A stretch of 64,000 nt of DNA, from the NCBI GenBank assembly GCA_049596955.1, contig JBMYMD010000007.1, positions 42,026-106,025 of the forward strand, given 5' to 3'. Below the pieces are notes generated by a model. That model ran no database searches and was not told where the DNA came from. It saw nothing but the letters and a program-made list of their open reading frames with translations. Positions 17,120 through 25,727 of the stretch are shown piece after piece (within the stretch, counting starts at the first letter, position 1; every line of letters starts with the position of its first letter). The translations under genes were made by a program, and so were the position numbers. The stretch is from UBA3478 sp049596955 (GTDB lineage: Bacteria; Bacteroidota; Bacteroidia; Flavobacteriales; Flavobacteriaceae).

Positions 17120-17602
17120 TTAAAGGCTTAGAGTCATAAATACTGAACATGTGGGATGCCCAGTGTCACCTATTGGCTCATCGATGTATTCAAAACCAAA
17201 ATTTTTATATAGTCGTTGGGCGGTTTGCATTTGAGGCATAGTTTCAATGTAACAAAGTGAATAGTGGTCATTTTTAGCCTCTTCAAGAACCTTTTGCATC
17301 ATTAAGACACCCATACCTTTACCTCTTGTTTGCGGGTAGAAATACATTTTTTGAATCTCACAAATATGAGCTTCACAATTTAAAACAGGACCATATCCAC
17401 AACCTCCGAGTACATTTTCATTTTCGTCAACAATCACAAAATACTTTGCACGGTTTATATCCCTGTAATATTCGTAAAGACTAAAAAGAAAAGGATCAGA
17501 ATAAGCGGTTCCTTCTTTAGGCACTTCATGTTCGATTAAAACTTGCTGAATGAGGGCTCCCATTTGTCGATTATCCTTTTGTTCAATTGCCCTTATTTTC
17601 AT
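17120..17602 (-). CDS. GNAT family N-acetyltransferase
   Basis: About 160 residues spanning one GNAT domain. The acetyl-CoA pyrophosphate loop is visible as QTRGKGMGVLMMQ (the R/Q-x-x-G-x-G/A pattern), preceded by a beta-strand segment ICEIQKMYFYP and followed by CYIETMPQM and AQRLYKNFGFEYID, the usual C-terminal motif. The acceptor cannot be told. The frame also opens at a TTG two codons earlier (17606-17608); I chose the ATG at 17600-17602. It is divergent from ribD with a short shared intergenic region of about 40 bp. Confidence 0.88.
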   Translation of the reverse strand: MKIRAIEQKDNRQMGALIQQVLIEHEVPKEGTAYSDPFLFSLYEYYRDINRAKYFVIVDENENVLGGCGYGPVLNCEAHICEIQKMYFYPQTRGKGMGVLMMQKVLEEAKNDHYSLCYIETMPQMQTAQRLYKNFGFEYIDEPIGDTGHPTCSVFMTLSL

Positions 17603-17629
17603 TTTCAAGAAACTTTTTTATTTAGATAA

Positions 17630-17637
17630 TACCTTTG
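17630..17637 (+). promoter_or_regulatory. Candidate -7 promoter element of ribD
   Basis: TACCTTTG matches the TAnnTTTG consensus exactly. It ends only 4 bp before the GTG start of ribD, so if used, transcription would begin at or near the start codon. No TTG at the expected spacing was found. Confidence 0.45.
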
Positions 17638-17641
17638 TGGT

Positions 17642-18700
17642 GTGAAGATACATGAAAAATACATGAGCCGTGCAATTCAAATTGCGCAAAAAGGAAGTGT
17701 TCAAAGTAGGCCAAATCCTTCAGTAGGCTGCGTTGTAGTCATGAATGAATGTATCTTGTCTGAGGCCCACACTTCAGGCTATGGCGGTCCACATGCAGAA
17801 GTGAATGCCCTCAAAAAAATTCCTACTAACACCGATTTGAGTACAGCCACATTATATGTTACTTTGGAGCCTTGTAATCATTTCGGTAAAACACCACCTT
17901 GCTCACACTACATCGTAGAAAGAGGTGTGAAAAAGGTCGTCATAGGTATAGTTGACCCCAATCCCTTGGTAGCTGAAAAAGGTATTGCTCATCTTCGCGA
18001 AAATGGAGTTTCAGTCAGCACCGGAATTCTAGAGAAAGAATGTCAATATCTTCATCGATATTTTACTTGTTCAATACTGAAGAAGAGGCCTTTTATCCAC
18101 CTAAAATGGGCGCAATCTGCTGATGGTTTTATAGCTCCTAAAGAAGTGAATCGAGCTGAAAATCGCAGACCCTTTTGGATTTCTAATGAAGAAAGTAAAC
18201 AATATGCACATTTGTTGAGAACCCAATACCAAGCAATTTTAATAGGAAGTAAAACACTTTTGAGAGACAACACCGAATTAAATGTTCGGCTTTGGAAAGG
18301 ACCAAATCCACTGCGCGTAATATTTTGGGGAAATCCTAAAGTTTCTGACTTGACAATTTTTAAAAACGACATTCCCACACTAATTATCTCCAATGATCAG
18401 GCAAAAAATACTGACTTCCCAGATCATATTGAAGTACAAAAGATTGCACAAAACGAAGATTCTATAAAATTTCTCTTTGGTCTACTCGCTCAAAAAGGCA
18501 TTCAGAATTTGTTGGTTGAAGGCGGAGCAGAAACATTAAATTCATTCATTAATGATGGACTATATGACGAAATAACAGTAATAGAAAATACAGCACTAAA
18601 ACTCAAAAGTGGAATTAAAGCTCCCGTTTTTAATACGTCTTCAACGATAGAGATTGTAAGGCACCGTGCAGATGTAATTAGCACCCACAAGTATGGATAA
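17642..18700 (+). CDS. ribD: Bifunctional pyrimidine deaminase/reductase RibD
   Basis: A 352-residue fusion catalysing the second and third steps of riboflavin synthesis from GTP. The N-terminal deaminase domain (about 1-145) has the zinc-binding and catalytic HAE (51-53) and the PCNHFGKTPPC motif with zinc ligands Cys78 and Cys87. The C-terminal reductase domain (about 150-350) has FIHLKWAQSADG and the NADPH-site motif LLVEGGAETLNSFI. The frame opens at GTG, with an ATG at residue 8 (17663); homologues usually keep the short stretch before that Met, so GTG is likely used. It overlaps the next gene by 8 bp. Confidence 0.95.
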   Translation: MKIHEKYMSRAIQIAQKGSVQSRPNPSVGCVVVMNECILSEAHTSGYGGPHAEVNALKKIPTNTDLSTATLYVTLEPCNHFGKTPPCSHYIVERGVKKVVIGIVDPNPLVAEKGIAHLRENGVSVSTGILEKECQYLHRYFTCSILKKRPFIHLKWAQSADGFIAPKEVNRAENRRPFWISNEESKQYAHLLRTQYQAILIGSKTLLRDNTELNVRLWKGPNPLRVIFWGNPKVSDLTIFKNDIPTLIISNDQAKNTDFPDHIEVQKIAQNEDSIKFLFGLLAQKGIQNLLVEGGAETLNSFINDGLYDEITVIENTALKLKSGIKAPVFNTSSTIEIVRHRADVISTHKYG

Positions 18701-19307
18701 GCCAAAACCAAATTATTTTACGATTTCTAAACCCACAGAAGAGGTTTTAATTAAAATCAAAAAAAGCAAATTCTTATCCTATGCTTATCCCATTCAAAAT
18801 GAAGAGCAATGCAAAAGGTTATTGGCTATTTTAAGGGAGGAACACAAGAATGCGAATCACGTTTGTTACGCTTATCGCTTAAAGCAAAACGAGAAACACA
18901 AATACGGTGATGATGGAGAACCTAAAAATACTGCTGGACTCCCTATATACGGTCAACTTCTATCAAAAGAGTTACAAAACACCTTAATCGCTGTAGTGCG
19001 GTATTTTGGTGGGGTAAAATTAGGGTCAGGGGGATTGATTAAGGCCTATAAGCAAAGTGCATCCGCAGCCATACAAAGCTGCCAAATTATTCCATTTATT
19101 GAATTCTGTAATGCAGAAGTTCAATGTCAAATAAAAGACTACGATCGCGTCTTTCACATAATCTCCGTTTTTAAGGCAAAAATCTTAGAAAAAAAAATGG
19201 CTCAAATCTGTGAGCTAAAGGTGCAAATACAAGAAAATGAGTTCGAAGCCCTTAAAAAAGATTTAGATCAATTATACCCGACAAAAACAATTTTATTATT
19301 GAATTAA
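18693..19307 (+). CDS. YigZ/IMPACT family protein
   Basis: A 204-residue protein with the UPF0029/IMPACT N-terminal domain: KSKFLSYAYPI, the NHVCYAYRL core, the YGDDGEPKNTAG motif and VVRYFGGVKLGSGGLIKAY. These are the family's hallmark blocks in order. A C-terminal DUF1949-type domain follows. The family is widespread and probably acts in translation-related regulation, but the bacterial role is not settled. It overlaps ribD by 8 bp at its start and the convergent thioesterase gene by 12 bp at its end. Confidence 0.9.
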   Translation: MDKPKPNYFTISKPTEEVLIKIKKSKFLSYAYPIQNEEQCKRLLAILREEHKNANHVCYAYRLKQNEKHKYGDDGEPKNTAGLPIYGQLLSKELQNTLIAVVRYFGGVKLGSGGLIKAYKQSASAAIQSCQIIPFIEFCNAEVQCQIKDYDRVFHIISVFKAKILEKKMAQICELKVQIQENEFEALKKDLDQLYPTKTILLLN

Positions 19308-19697
19308 TGAGAGTAGAAAATCAGGAAGTGCCGTCGGCTTGAATAAATTCAACTTTACGCAGACTAAGGTTACCTTAGCCGAACATATAAGATTGCCTTC
19401 TTTACTTTTAATTACAGTTTCAAATAGCAATCTACACCTACCTATTTCAATTAAATTTGTAACTAAAGTAAGCTCATCATCGTATTTAGCAGGCTTTTTG
19501 TAATTGATATTGATAGAGACCACTGGCAGACCATATCCTTGGTTTTCAAGATCTTGATAAGACATCCCTCGAGTTCTCAAAAATTCGATTCTGGCAATTT
19601 CAAGATAATTTATATACTCAGAGTGATGTACAATACCCATTTGATCGGTCTCACCATATCGCACTCTTAGTTTAGTTTTATTTTGAAATTTAACCAC
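19296..19697 (-). CDS. Acyl-CoA thioesterase, YbgC/4HBT family
   Basis: A 133-residue hotdog-fold thioesterase. The motif RYGETDQMGIVHHSEYINYLEIARIEFLR (which I cite only by its core, ETDQMGIVHH) carries the catalytic Asp and the conserved His-x-Tyr pair of the 4-hydroxybenzoyl-CoA thioesterase family. The length is typical. The start codon is GTG because an in-frame stop lies just upstream and no ATG is available nearby. It is divergent from dnaA with about 145 bp between them. The substrate is not determinable; YbgC members act on short-chain or membrane acyl-CoA compounds. Confidence 0.9.
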   Translation of the reverse strand: MVKFQNKTKLRVRYGETDQMGIVHHSEYINYLEIARIEFLRTRGMSYQDLENQGYGLPVVSININYKKPAKYDDELTLVTNLIEIGRCRLLFETVIKSKEGNLICSAKVTLVCVKLNLFKPTALPDFLLSLIQ

Positions 19698-19842
19698 GAC
19701 TTTAAACTATGTGAAAATTTTAAAAATTACAAACGAAAAAAAATTTTTTTGTCTAAAATTTATACAAATATTTGCTTCAGATTTAGAAACAGAAAATTTC
19801 TGATTTCTACAATCTAGGTTCAAATATTTACACTAACTATCA

Positions 19843-21264
19843 ATGCTTCAAAATCACCAAGATATTTGGGATAATTGTCTTGTGTTTATAAAAGACAATA
19901 TACAACCTCAAGCCTACAAAACTTGGTTTGAACCTATTAATCCAGTAAACATTGAGGACAACGTGTTAAGCATTCAAGTACCGAGCAAATTTTTTTACGA
20001 ATGGCTCGAAGAGCACTATGTGAGTCTTCTCAAGGTTGCTCTGAAAAGAGAACTCGGAGAAAGCGCAAGACTAGTATACGTTATCAAAATGTCTAGTGCT
20101 CAAACACAAGCGGAACACACCGAGCAAATACCTAGCTCAAATAGATTTAGAGTACATCCTCAAGAGGTTGACGTTCCGATTTCTAAAAAAGACCCGTCAC
20201 TAAGAAATCCTTTCGTCATCCCTGGAATTAGAAATATCAAAATTGATTCTCAGCTCAATAATATCTATACCTTCAATGGCTTTATTGAAGGTGAGTCAAA
20301 CCGACTGGCAAGATCAGCAGGAATGGCAGTTGCGAATAAACCAGGCGGCACATCATTTAATCCTTTTTTGATTTTCGGAGGTGTTGGATTGGGAAAAACG
20401 CATTTAGCACACGCCATAGGTATTGATATTAAAGAAAAATACCCAGAAAAAACCATTCTGTATATTTCAGCTGAAAAATTTACGCAACAATACATTGATT
20501 CTGTTAAAAACAATACTAGAAACGACTTCATACACTTTTACCAACTCATTGACGTACTAATTATCGATGACGTTCAATTTTTAGCTGGAAAAAGTGGAAC
20601 TCAAGATGTATTTTTTCACATTTTCAATCACCTGCACCAAAATGGCAAACAAGTCATTTTAACTTCAGATAAAGCACCTGTTGATATGCAAGATATCGAA
20701 CAGCGCCTTTTATCAAGATTCAAGTGGGGACTCTCAGCAGAATTACAATCACCAAATTACGATACAAGAATTGCTATTCTCAAACACAAAATTTTTAAAG
20801 ACGGGGTAGATATACCTGAAGAAATCATAGAATACGTAGCCAAACACGTCAAAACCAATGTTCGTGAATTAGAAGGAGCCATAATATCTCTAATCGCTCA
20901 AGCTTCTTTCAATAAGAAAGAAATTACTATAGAGTTAGCAAGAGTTGTTGTAGACAAATTTGTCAAAAACACTAAAAAAGAGGTGTCTATCGACTATATC
21001 CAAAAAATGGTTGCCAATTATTTCGAAATGGATTTGGAAACACTGCAGTCGAAAACTCGTAAAAGACATATTGTTCAGGCTAGACAACTTGCCATGTATT
21101 TCTCAAAAAAGTACACCAAAGCTTCATTGGCATCTATTGGGTCTCATATTGGGAAACGAGACCACGCCACAGTGCTACACGCTTGTAGAACTGTTGAAAA
21201 TCTTTCAGATACAGACAAACAATTCAAAAAATATATAGAAGATCTGAATAAGAAATTTGTCTAG
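19843..21264 (+). CDS. dnaA: Chromosomal replication initiator protein DnaA
   Basis: A 473-residue initiator ATPase. Domain I is at about residues 1-80, followed by a flexible Gln/Ser-rich linker. The AAA+ domain carries Walker A FGGVGLGKTH (179-187) and Walker B VLIIDDVQFL. The C-terminal domain IV holds the DNA-binding signature KRDHATVLHA (438-447). It is followed by two genes spaced 5 and 8 bp apart, so it appears to head a three-gene transcript. I did not find a cluster of DnaA boxes beside it, so I do not place oriC here. Confidence 0.97.
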   Translation: MLQNHQDIWDNCLVFIKDNIQPQAYKTWFEPINPVNIEDNVLSIQVPSKFFYEWLEEHYVSLLKVALKRELGESARLVYVIKMSSAQTQAEHTEQIPSSNRFRVHPQEVDVPISKKDPSLRNPFVIPGIRNIKIDSQLNNIYTFNGFIEGESNRLARSAGMAVANKPGGTSFNPFLIFGGVGLGKTHLAHAIGIDIKEKYPEKTILYISAEKFTQQYIDSVKNNTRNDFIHFYQLIDVLIIDDVQFLAGKSGTQDVFFHIFNHLHQNGKQVILTSDKAPVDMQDIEQRLLSRFKWGLSAELQSPNYDTRIAILKHKIFKDGVDIPEEIIEYVAKHVKTNVRELEGAIISLIAQASFNKKEITIELARVVVDKFVKNTKKEVSIDYIQKMVANYFEMDLETLQSKTRKRHIVQARQLAMYFSKKYTKASLASIGSHIGKRDHATVLHACRTVENLSDTDKQFKKYIEDLNKKFV

Positions 21265-21269
21265 TACTA

Positions 21270-21695
21270 ATGAGCAGAAGAATTCTTGTCGTTTGTTTAG
21301 GTAATATCTGCAGATCACCGCTAGCCCAAGGTATTTTTGAATTTTATTCTAAAGACAAAGAGTTCTTCATCGATTCTGCCGCAACCTCTAATTACCATCA
21401 AAATGCAAGACCTGACCACAGATCGATTAAAGTCGGCCTGAAGCATAACATAGACATTTCATCTCAACGATCCCGCCAAATAAAAGGTATCGACTTTCTT
21501 GATTTCGATGAAATTTATGCAGTAGATCAATCTGTTTTTGAAACTCTTCTAAAGTTGGCACCCGAAAAACACCTGAAGAATAAAGTAAAAATGATAGACA
21601 ATAGAGATGTACATGACCCATATTATGGCGATGAAGATGATTTTGAGGCGGTGTTTCAACAATTGAATTCCTGTATTCAAAAATTGATTTCGTAA
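21270..21695 (+). CDS. Low molecular weight protein-tyrosine-phosphatase
   Basis: A 141-residue phosphatase with the P-loop VCLGNICRSPLA near the start (nucleophile Cys9, Arg15), and the general-acid motif DPYYG (the family's DPYY aspartate) near residue 113. Length matches the family. In many bacteria such enzymes act on tyrosine kinases of polysaccharide export, but no such kinase is nearby. Here it sits 5 bp after dnaA and 8 bp before the RsmI-like gene, an arrangement common in flavobacteria and probably without functional meaning. Confidence 0.93.
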   Translation: MSRRILVVCLGNICRSPLAQGIFEFYSKDKEFFIDSAATSNYHQNARPDHRSIKVGLKHNIDISSQRSRQIKGIDFLDFDEIYAVDQSVFETLLKLAPEKHLKNKVKMIDNRDVHDPYYGDEDDFEAVFQQLNSCIQKLIS

Positions 21696-21703
21696 CTTTA
21701 AGT

Positions 21704-22432
21704 ATGCAGCAAGGACAACTATTCCTTATCCCAGTGACATTAGGCACTTCTAATCCACTGGAAGTTTTACCGATATCGATTAGAACGAAAATCGAAACTC
21801 TAAATCATTTTATCGTTGAAAGCGAAAAAACAAGTCGTGCTTTCATAAAATTACTTGCTCCCAACAAAAAACAAGATAAATTAAGGTTTTTTCAACTGAA
21901 CAAATATACTAATGAGACCGAATTACCAGAGTTCCTTAAACCTTGTCTAGATGGTATATCTATTGGATTAATGTCAGACGCTGGATGTCCTGGTATTGCT
22001 GACCCCGGAGCAGCAATTGTCAAAATTGCACATCAATTGGATATCGCTGTAGTTCCTATGGTAGGGCCTACTTCTATTATCTTAACACTTATGGCGAGCG
22101 GATTAAATGGTCAGTCTTTCGCCTTTAACGGATACCTACCTATTGACTCGGGACAGCGAAAAAGGAAACTTAAAGATTTAGAACGCCGAGCTATATCGGA
22201 AAGACAATCACAATTATTTATGGAGACTCCGTATAGGAATAACAAATTATTTCAAGATTGTCTAAAACATCTCAATCCATTAACTTATTTAACCTTAGGC
22301 CTTAATATGACCCTATCCGATGAGTATGTCAAAACGAAAAGCGTGTCAGAATGGAAGAAAGTTGAAAAGACAATGAACCTAGATAAAAAACCATGCATCT
22401 TCGCCATAGGTAGCGAAGAATCTTATCTATAA
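21704..22432 (+). CDS. SAM-dependent methyltransferase of the RsmI/tetrapyrrole methylase family
   Basis: A 242-residue protein related to RsmI, the 16S rRNA C1402 2'-O-methyltransferase. The SAM-binding blocks are GLMSDAGCPGIADPGA (the GxPxIxDPG motif) and VVPMVGPTSIILTLMASGL, and SQLFMETPYRN lies where RsmI has its E-[ST]-P-x-R motif. The protein is shorter than RsmI (about 285 residues) because the C-terminal tail is missing. Flavobacteria generally carry this second form besides true RsmI, so I leave it unnamed; its substrate is uncertain. It overlaps convergent mltG by 10 bp. Confidence 0.88.
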   Translation: MQQGQLFLIPVTLGTSNPLEVLPISIRTKIETLNHFIVESEKTSRAFIKLLAPNKKQDKLRFFQLNKYTNETELPEFLKPCLDGISIGLMSDAGCPGIADPGAAIVKIAHQLDIAVVPMVGPTSIILTLMASGLNGQSFAFNGYLPIDSGQRKRKLKDLERRAISERQSQLFMETPYRNNKLFQDCLKHLNPLTYLTLGLNMTLSDEYVKTKSVSEWKKVEKTMNLDKKPCIFAIGSEESYL

Positions 22433-23463
22433 ATTTTATTTCGATTTAGCCAATTGGAATATTTTCGACTTTTTCTATTGTGTTCTCGAAGGGTTTTTGA
22501 AAAATCATGAAAACCTGGATTTTCAATATCGGCCACAAAATAAAAATAATTATGTTCCTCGGCATTTAAGACAGCATCAATAGCCGATACATCTGGCATT
22601 CCAATTGGACCAGGAGGAATTCCTTGATACCGATAAGTATTATATGGGTTATCTATTGTCAAATCTTTATATAAAACCCTTTTTATAATTGTATCTCTGT
22701 CATCTAAGCTTTCACGAATTGAATATATCACAGTAGGATCTGCCTGAAGTTTAATACCGCGCCTTAATCGATTCAAATAAACACCCGCAATCGTAGGCTG
22801 TTCGATACGCTTAAGCGATTCCTTATCAACAATAGAAGCAAGTGTATAGACCTCTGAAGGACTTAAACCTATCTTTTTTGCCTTAGTTCTGCGATTTTCG
22901 GTCCAAAAGCTATCGTATTCTTTGTACAGCTTAGTCCACAATTGCTCAGCACTAGTATTCCAATAAAACTCATAGGTGTTAGGAATAAGCATACTTATCA
23001 TCTGTTCGTAGTTAAATTGGGATGCTTCTGATGATACCTTGGATTTAAAGACTTCCATAATTTGTAGACTATCACATTCTAATTTGTTACCCATGTAAGC
23101 CGCAAAATCTTCAATGTAATCAAGGTTGTTAAAGGTAACTTGTATTGGGTTATTCTCAGATCTTAAAATATTGATTATCTGGTTATTATTTAAATCCTTT
23201 TCAAGTATAAATCGACCTGGTTTTATGTTAAAAAAATATTTTTTTCGAGCAGCTACAAAAATAAAATCGTCAGGCCGTTCAATAAAAGGCTCTAATATTT
23301 TCATCAGCGTATTTGAATTCGTGTTTGTGGGAATAAAAACTTCTAGGCTATTCGAAGTAAAGCTCGTATTGGGTTTAAATATTTTTTGATAAACACTATA
23401 TGAAAGCACACTACAAAGGATTAGACCCAGTATAAGCGCATACCTAAAAACCTTGGCAATCAT
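22423..23463 (-). CDS. mltG: Endolytic murein transglycosylase MltG
   Basis: A 346-residue protein that cleaves nascent peptidoglycan glycan strands. It has one N-terminal membrane span (about residues 5-25), a periplasmic LysM-like region and the YceG domain. Diagnostic blocks are MLIPNTYEFYWN, LASIVDKES (carrying the conserved catalytic Glu), VYLNRLRRGIKLQADPTVIY and NTYRYQGIPPGPI. Length is typical. It overlaps the upstream GNAT gene by 4 bp and follows dapF on the same strand. mltG and dapF therefore sit together with an acetyltransferase, which links peptidoglycan precursor synthesis to strand processing. Confidence 0.95.
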   Translation of the reverse strand: MIAKVFRYALILGLILCSVLSYSVYQKIFKPNTSFTSNSLEVFIPTNTNSNTLMKILEPFIERPDDFIFVAARKKYFFNIKPGRFILEKDLNNNQIINILRSENNPIQVTFNNLDYIEDFAAYMGNKLECDSLQIMEVFKSKVSSEASQFNYEQMISMLIPNTYEFYWNTSAEQLWTKLYKEYDSFWTENRRTKAKKIGLSPSEVYTLASIVDKESLKRIEQPTIAGVYLNRLRRGIKLQADPTVIYSIRESLDDRDTIIKRVLYKDLTIDNPYNTYRYQGIPPGPIGMPDVSAIDAVLNAEEHNYFYFVADIENPGFHDFSKTLREHNRKSRKYSNWLNRNKIYR

Positions 23464-23981
23464 TTTAATTTTTTTTGAAATAATATCTGATTTAAATAAC
23501 TTTTATCTATTTGCAAATAATGATTAGTTTGATCAGTCACTACAAGATAGTTCATTGCTTTGAAAAGTGAAATACTCGCCTTATTATCTTCAAGCACATA
23601 AGCGAATATGGAAATACAATCTAAAACCTCTCGAACATAGGATTCTATAAGAAATAAAGCTCCTTGAGCATATCCTTTTCGTCTGTAATTCTCATCATAA
23701 ATAATAATTCCTACCCCAACGTACCTGTCAATTGGATCGAAGTTAAATAGGTCTATACATCCTATTTGGCCTTGATTTTCAATTTCAATAATATACCTGA
23801 ATTGCTTGGTGAGTAATATTGGTTGTTGTGCCCTTGCAATAAAATCCTGAAGTTCCTTTACTGTAATAGGTTGGTGCGAGTCGCTTAAATGCCAATACTC
23901 TTTATCATTTTCGAGTTTAAGGAGAAAGTCAAAATCTGATGAATCAACCGCTCTAACTATAAGTTCTTCTTTTCTAAACAA
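23460..23981 (-). CDS. GNAT family N-acetyltransferase (RimJ/RimL-like)
   Basis: A 173-residue GNAT domain of the RimJ/RimL type. It starts with VRAVDSSDFDFLLKLEND and WHLSDSHQPI, has the central IGCIDLFNFDPI strands, the acetyl-CoA loop ENYRRKGYAQGALFLIESY, and the C-terminal FAYVLEDNKASISLFKAMNY motif. It starts with TTG: no in-frame ATG exists nearby and the gene lies only 3 bp after dapF. Coupled to mltG by a 4-bp overlap. The acceptor is unknown; the constant neighbourhood with mltG and dapF hints at a cell-wall or ribosomal-protein role but proves nothing. Confidence 0.88.
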   Translation of the reverse strand: MFRKEELIVRAVDSSDFDFLLKLENDKEYWHLSDSHQPITVKELQDFIARAQQPILLTKQFRYIIEIENQGQIGCIDLFNFDPIDRYVGVGIIIYDENYRRKGYAQGALFLIESYVREVLDCISIFAYVLEDNKASISLFKAMNYLVVTDQTNHYLQIDKSYLNQILFQKKLK

Positions 23982-23984
23982 AAT

Positions 23985-24755
23985 TCAAGAAAGCTTAATT
24001 TCTCCTTTAAATACAAAGGTAGCTGGGCCGTTTAATTTAATTTTAGTATACCCCTCTGATTCACGAACAAATTCAACACTCAATTGACCTCCTTTAGCCT
24101 CAAAGAAAAGTTTAGTAACTGATGTTTTTGACAAAATATGCGCTGACAAGGCCGCTGCTGTTATACCCGTTCCACATGCGAGAGTCTCCGCCTCAACTCC
24201 TCTTTCATACGTTAAAATTTCAAAGGTATCCTCTGTTTTTTTGGAAACAAAATTGACATTAGTTCCGTCTTTGCCGTATGTATTTCGTATTGCGCTACCC
24301 TCTTTTTGTACATCGACACCCTTTAAACTATCTCTAAATTCTACATGATGTGGAGAGCCTGTATCTACAAAACAGCAACATTCATTGATTTTGTCGTAGT
24401 GGTACACATTTTGCATGTGAAGCGAAATATATTTTTCAAAAACCTCAGCACGATATGTTTGGTCTTCAAAAATAAAATGAGCTTCTTCAGGAATAAGACC
24501 TTGATCTTTTGCGTACTGAACAATACATCGGCCACCATTACCACACATAGTACTTTTACGACCATCAGAATTGTAATAAACCATTTCAAAATCAACTTCT
24601 TGATGTCCCTTAAAAATCATGAAACCGTCAGCCCCCACTCCAAATCTGCGATCACACAAGGTTTCAATAAATTTTCTACTAAAGACCTCCTGCTTTTTTC
24701 GAAGATCAACTATAATAAAGTCATTACCAGCACCTTGATATTTAAAAAATTCCAT
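23985..24755 (-). CDS. dapF: Diaminopimelate epimerase
   Basis: A 256-residue cofactor-independent racemase that converts LL- to meso-diaminopimelate for lysine and peptidoglycan. Both catalytic cysteines are present: Cys71 in MCGNGGRC and Cys194 in ACGTGITA. The start KYQGAGNDFIIVD and the GADG motif are typical. It is at the short end of the family's length range (usually 260-280). With dapA at 12.7 kb the window holds two steps of the pathway. It heads the dapF-GNAT-mltG unit. Confidence 0.96.
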   Translation of the reverse strand: MEFFKYQGAGNDFIIVDLRKKQEVFSRKFIETLCDRRFGVGADGFMIFKGHQEVDFEMVYYNSDGRKSTMCGNGGRCIVQYAKDQGLIPEEAHFIFEDQTYRAEVFEKYISLHMQNVYHYDKINECCCFVDTGSPHHVEFRDSLKGVDVQKEGSAIRNTYGKDGTNVNFVSKKTEDTFEILTYERGVEAETLACGTGITAAALSAHILSKTSVTKLFFEAKGGQLSVEFVRESEGYTKIKLNGPATFVFKGEIKLS

Positions 24756-24804
24756 CTTTTATTTTGAGCTGATAAAATTAAAACTCTAGATCGATAAAAA
24801 ACAA

Positions 24805-25056
24805 TTAATATCTAATTTGATCTTCATCTAAAGCGTCGTAAGAGCTTTTATCATTTTTTAAAGTACTCGTATCCTGCGTAGAAGAGTTAACCTGATAAGA
24901 CATAACATCTTTGGAGCGAACCTTGTGCTTTATTAAAAAATCCCTAATCGCTTGCCTGATGAATAAAGAAACATTTTCACCATGATTTTCAGCCAAGTGC
25001 TTCATTTGCAAATAATCTTCAGTATTTAAATACAAATTGACTCGTGTTTTTTTCAT
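24805..25056 (-). CDS. Ribbon-helix-helix family small protein
   Basis: An 83-residue protein whose first 48 residues fit a ribbon-helix-helix DNA-binding domain: a basic beta-strand KKTRVNLYLNTED, a helix YLQMKHLAENHG, the NVSLFIRQAIRDFL second helix, and the basic KHKVRSK tail. The rest (about residues 52-83) is a Ser/Asp-rich, probably disordered extension. Such proteins bind DNA as dimers and often repress their own gene or act as antitoxins. No toxin gene is adjacent: the nearest gene downstream is dapF 49 bp away. Two operator-like dyads lie directly upstream (25066-25090), supporting autoregulation. Function otherwise unknown. Confidence 0.75.
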   Translation of the reverse strand: MKKTRVNLYLNTEDYLQMKHLAENHGENVSLFIRQAIRDFLIKHKVRSKDVMSYQVNSSTQDTSTLKNDKSSYDALDEDQIRY

Positions 25057-25065
25057 TTATACGCT

Positions 25066-25090
25066 GTTTACAATAATAAACGTTAAACGT
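25066..25090 (-). promoter_or_regulatory. Operator-like dyads upstream of the ribbon-helix-helix gene
   Basis: Two adjacent inverted repeats precede the RHH gene by 10 bp: GTTTA-caataa-TAAAC (25066-25081) and ACGTT-a-AACGT (25080-25090). They share two bases. Their position and symmetry suit autoregulatory binding by the dimeric RHH protein. This is inference from position only. Confidence 0.4.
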
Positions 25091-25101
25091 GAGCTTTTAG
25101 T

Positions 25102-25251
25102 ATGCCTAAAGGATATAAATACATTACACAACATACAGATGTTCATCACAAAAATTACACAGGTTTTTTAACAAAGCAAGTATTTATGCCATCGAGATTT
25201 ACCAACATACAAGTGATAGTAAAAAGTATCTCAAATCTAACATCGAAGTAA
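25102..25251 (+). CDS. Doubtful small ORF (49 aa)
   Basis: An ATG-started 49-codon frame starting 45 bp upstream of, and divergent from, the RHH gene. It is basic and rich in Thr, His and Tyr, with no membrane span and no recognised motif. Nothing but the open frame and its placement in an otherwise empty region supports it. It may be non-coding leader or regulatory DNA for the RHH gene instead. Confidence 0.2.
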   Translation: MPKGYKYITQHTDVHHKNYTGFLTKQVFMPSRFTNIQVIVKSISNLTSK

Positions 25252-25420
25252 ATTAATGAATATCGTTCTTAATTTATTAATCAAAGTTTAGGCATTACAG
25301 TTTTTAAGGTTTGAATAAAGAAAAACGTAAGAAAGAGGATTACCCCCTCAAAAACAAGAATAAAATGCATCTCATCTAATTCTTCGTCAACAAAATACTA
25401 TTTTATGATATTTTGGATTT

Positions 25421-25591
25421 ATGGAAGTAGAAATTATATCAAACATTTCTGATCTCAAGTTGGTCAAAGAATACAGAGCACTCGTGGACAATCTCACAGA
25501 CCTAGAACGCTTGTTCATCTCTATTATCGTTATAAGTAGTGTTTATGTTCTTTCAAGAATTGTAGACAACTACAGAAAAAAGAAGTCTTGA
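25421..25591 (+). CDS. Small hypothetical membrane protein (56 aa)
   Basis: A 56-residue ORF with an ATG start. The N-terminal 30 residues are charged and helical (LKLVKEYRALVDNLTDLE), followed by one clear hydrophobic span (FISIIVISSVYVL, about residues 32-44) and a basic tail ending RKKKS, which fits a single-span protein with a cytoplasmic C-terminus. It stands alone in the 25.1-26.26 kb sparse region. I do not recognise the family. The ordered charge and hydrophobicity pattern makes it more likely real than the neighbouring small frames. Confidence 0.45.
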   Translation: MEVEIISNISDLKLVKEYRALVDNLTDLERLFISIIVISSVYVLSRIVDNYRKKKS

Positions 25592-25727
25592 ATAATTAAA
25601 ATGAAAATGATTGTCATTCAAACCTAGTGAGCCGCAAGCTTTAGCTAGATTCGATTGAACCATTTGGTTTCAAATATTATTGATAAAATCACCACTATTA
25701 TACTTATATAAAATTTGGAGAATACAC

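Noticed and set aside
19698..19842. Possible oriC beside dnaA
   Set aside because: The 145-bp gap is AT-rich but shows only one near-match (TTATACAAA) to a DnaA box and no cluster. GC skew could not be computed, so no origin is claimed.
24345..24767. 140-codon plus-strand frame antisense to dapF
   Set aside because: dapF on the other strand is certain (both catalytic cysteines); the antisense frame is rich in Ile, Phe and Asn without pattern.
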